DNA from: Couchioplanes caeruleus
Lineage (GTDB): Bacteria > Actinomycetota > Actinomycetes > Mycobacteriales > Micromonosporaceae
DNA: 64,000 nucleotides
Direction of reading: 5' to 3'
NCBI RefSeq assembly: GCF_023499255.1
Contig: NZ_CP092183.1
Coordinates: 8,242,501-8,306,500 of the forward strand
Made by a program: the position numbers and the translations under genes
The notes under the pieces: model-generated
What the model saw: only the letters and a program-made list of their open reading frames with translations
What the model was told of the DNA's origin: nothing
The model's database searches: none
In this document: in pieces, positions 63,989 to 64,000 of the stretch
Position numbering within the stretch: position 1 is the first letter of the stretch
How the letters are laid out: the number at the start of each line of letters is the position of its first letter

Positions 63989-64000
63989 CGGCAGCAGCAG

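Overview
The window is about 72% GC with dense, mostly ATG/GTG-started genes and many 4-bp start/stop overlaps. This is chromosomal DNA of a high-GC actinomycete. Family Micromonosporaceae (Actinoplanes relatives) is the most likely source. The inference rests on the complete 14-gene complex I operon, futalosine-route menaquinone genes (mqnA, mqnC), WXG100/EccE type VII secretion genes, an actinobacterial ECF sigma/anti-sigma pair and a LacI-type palindrome at a secreted glucanase promoter. I saw no rRNA, tRNA, CRISPR array, integrase or insertion sequence.

Layout. 1-3.5 kb: the end of an immune-inhibitor-A-like protease, a coupled pair of exported proteins of unknown function, another lipoprotein and an alpha/beta hydrolase without its nucleophile. 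3.6-10.3 kb: a small type VII secretion locus with a giant SseB-domain protein with a repeat-rich linker, two WXG100 proteins and a divergent EccE. 10.6-14.5 kb: a holin-like membrane protein, RarD, an ECF sigma factor with its zinc anti-sigma factor, and an IclR regulator. 14.7-36.3 kb: a respiratory block with a polyprenyl diphosphate synthase, nuoA-N, a geranylgeranyl-reductase-type enzyme (MenJ-like), menG and mqnC; together they make, saturate, methylate and reduce menaquinone. mqnA lies apart at 47.6 kb behind an ArsR-type regulator and an MFS exporter. 

36.4-49.7 kb: a TetR/glyoxalase divergent pair, a SNF2 helicase with a SWIM zinc-finger partner, six 35-bp tandem repeats, a GH64 beta-1,3-glucanase under a CebR-like palindrome, an aldo/keto reductase, an alpha-hydroxy-acid oxidase whose N-terminus is made of tandem repeats, an LPXTG surface protein, mqnA and the MFS gene. 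49.8-57.6 kb: the ArsR-type regulator, a HelD-like RNA polymerase-associated helicase, a tightly coupled three-gene operon of unknown function, a GNAT acetyltransferase and an HTH-ABC exporter operon with a direct-repeat operator. 57.6-64 kb: a double-VOC protein, a btuFCD cobalamin importer behind a cobalamin riboswitch, a TetR gene with a 14-bp perfect inverted repeat at its start, an M14 carboxypeptidase and a repeat-bearing membrane protein at the edge.

The least explained parts are the type VII mini-locus (3.6-10.3 kb), the three-gene unknown operon (52.5-54.4 kb), the exported pair at 0.6-2.0 kb and the repeat tracts that have grown into or between genes. Assignments come from reading motifs; no database search was run.
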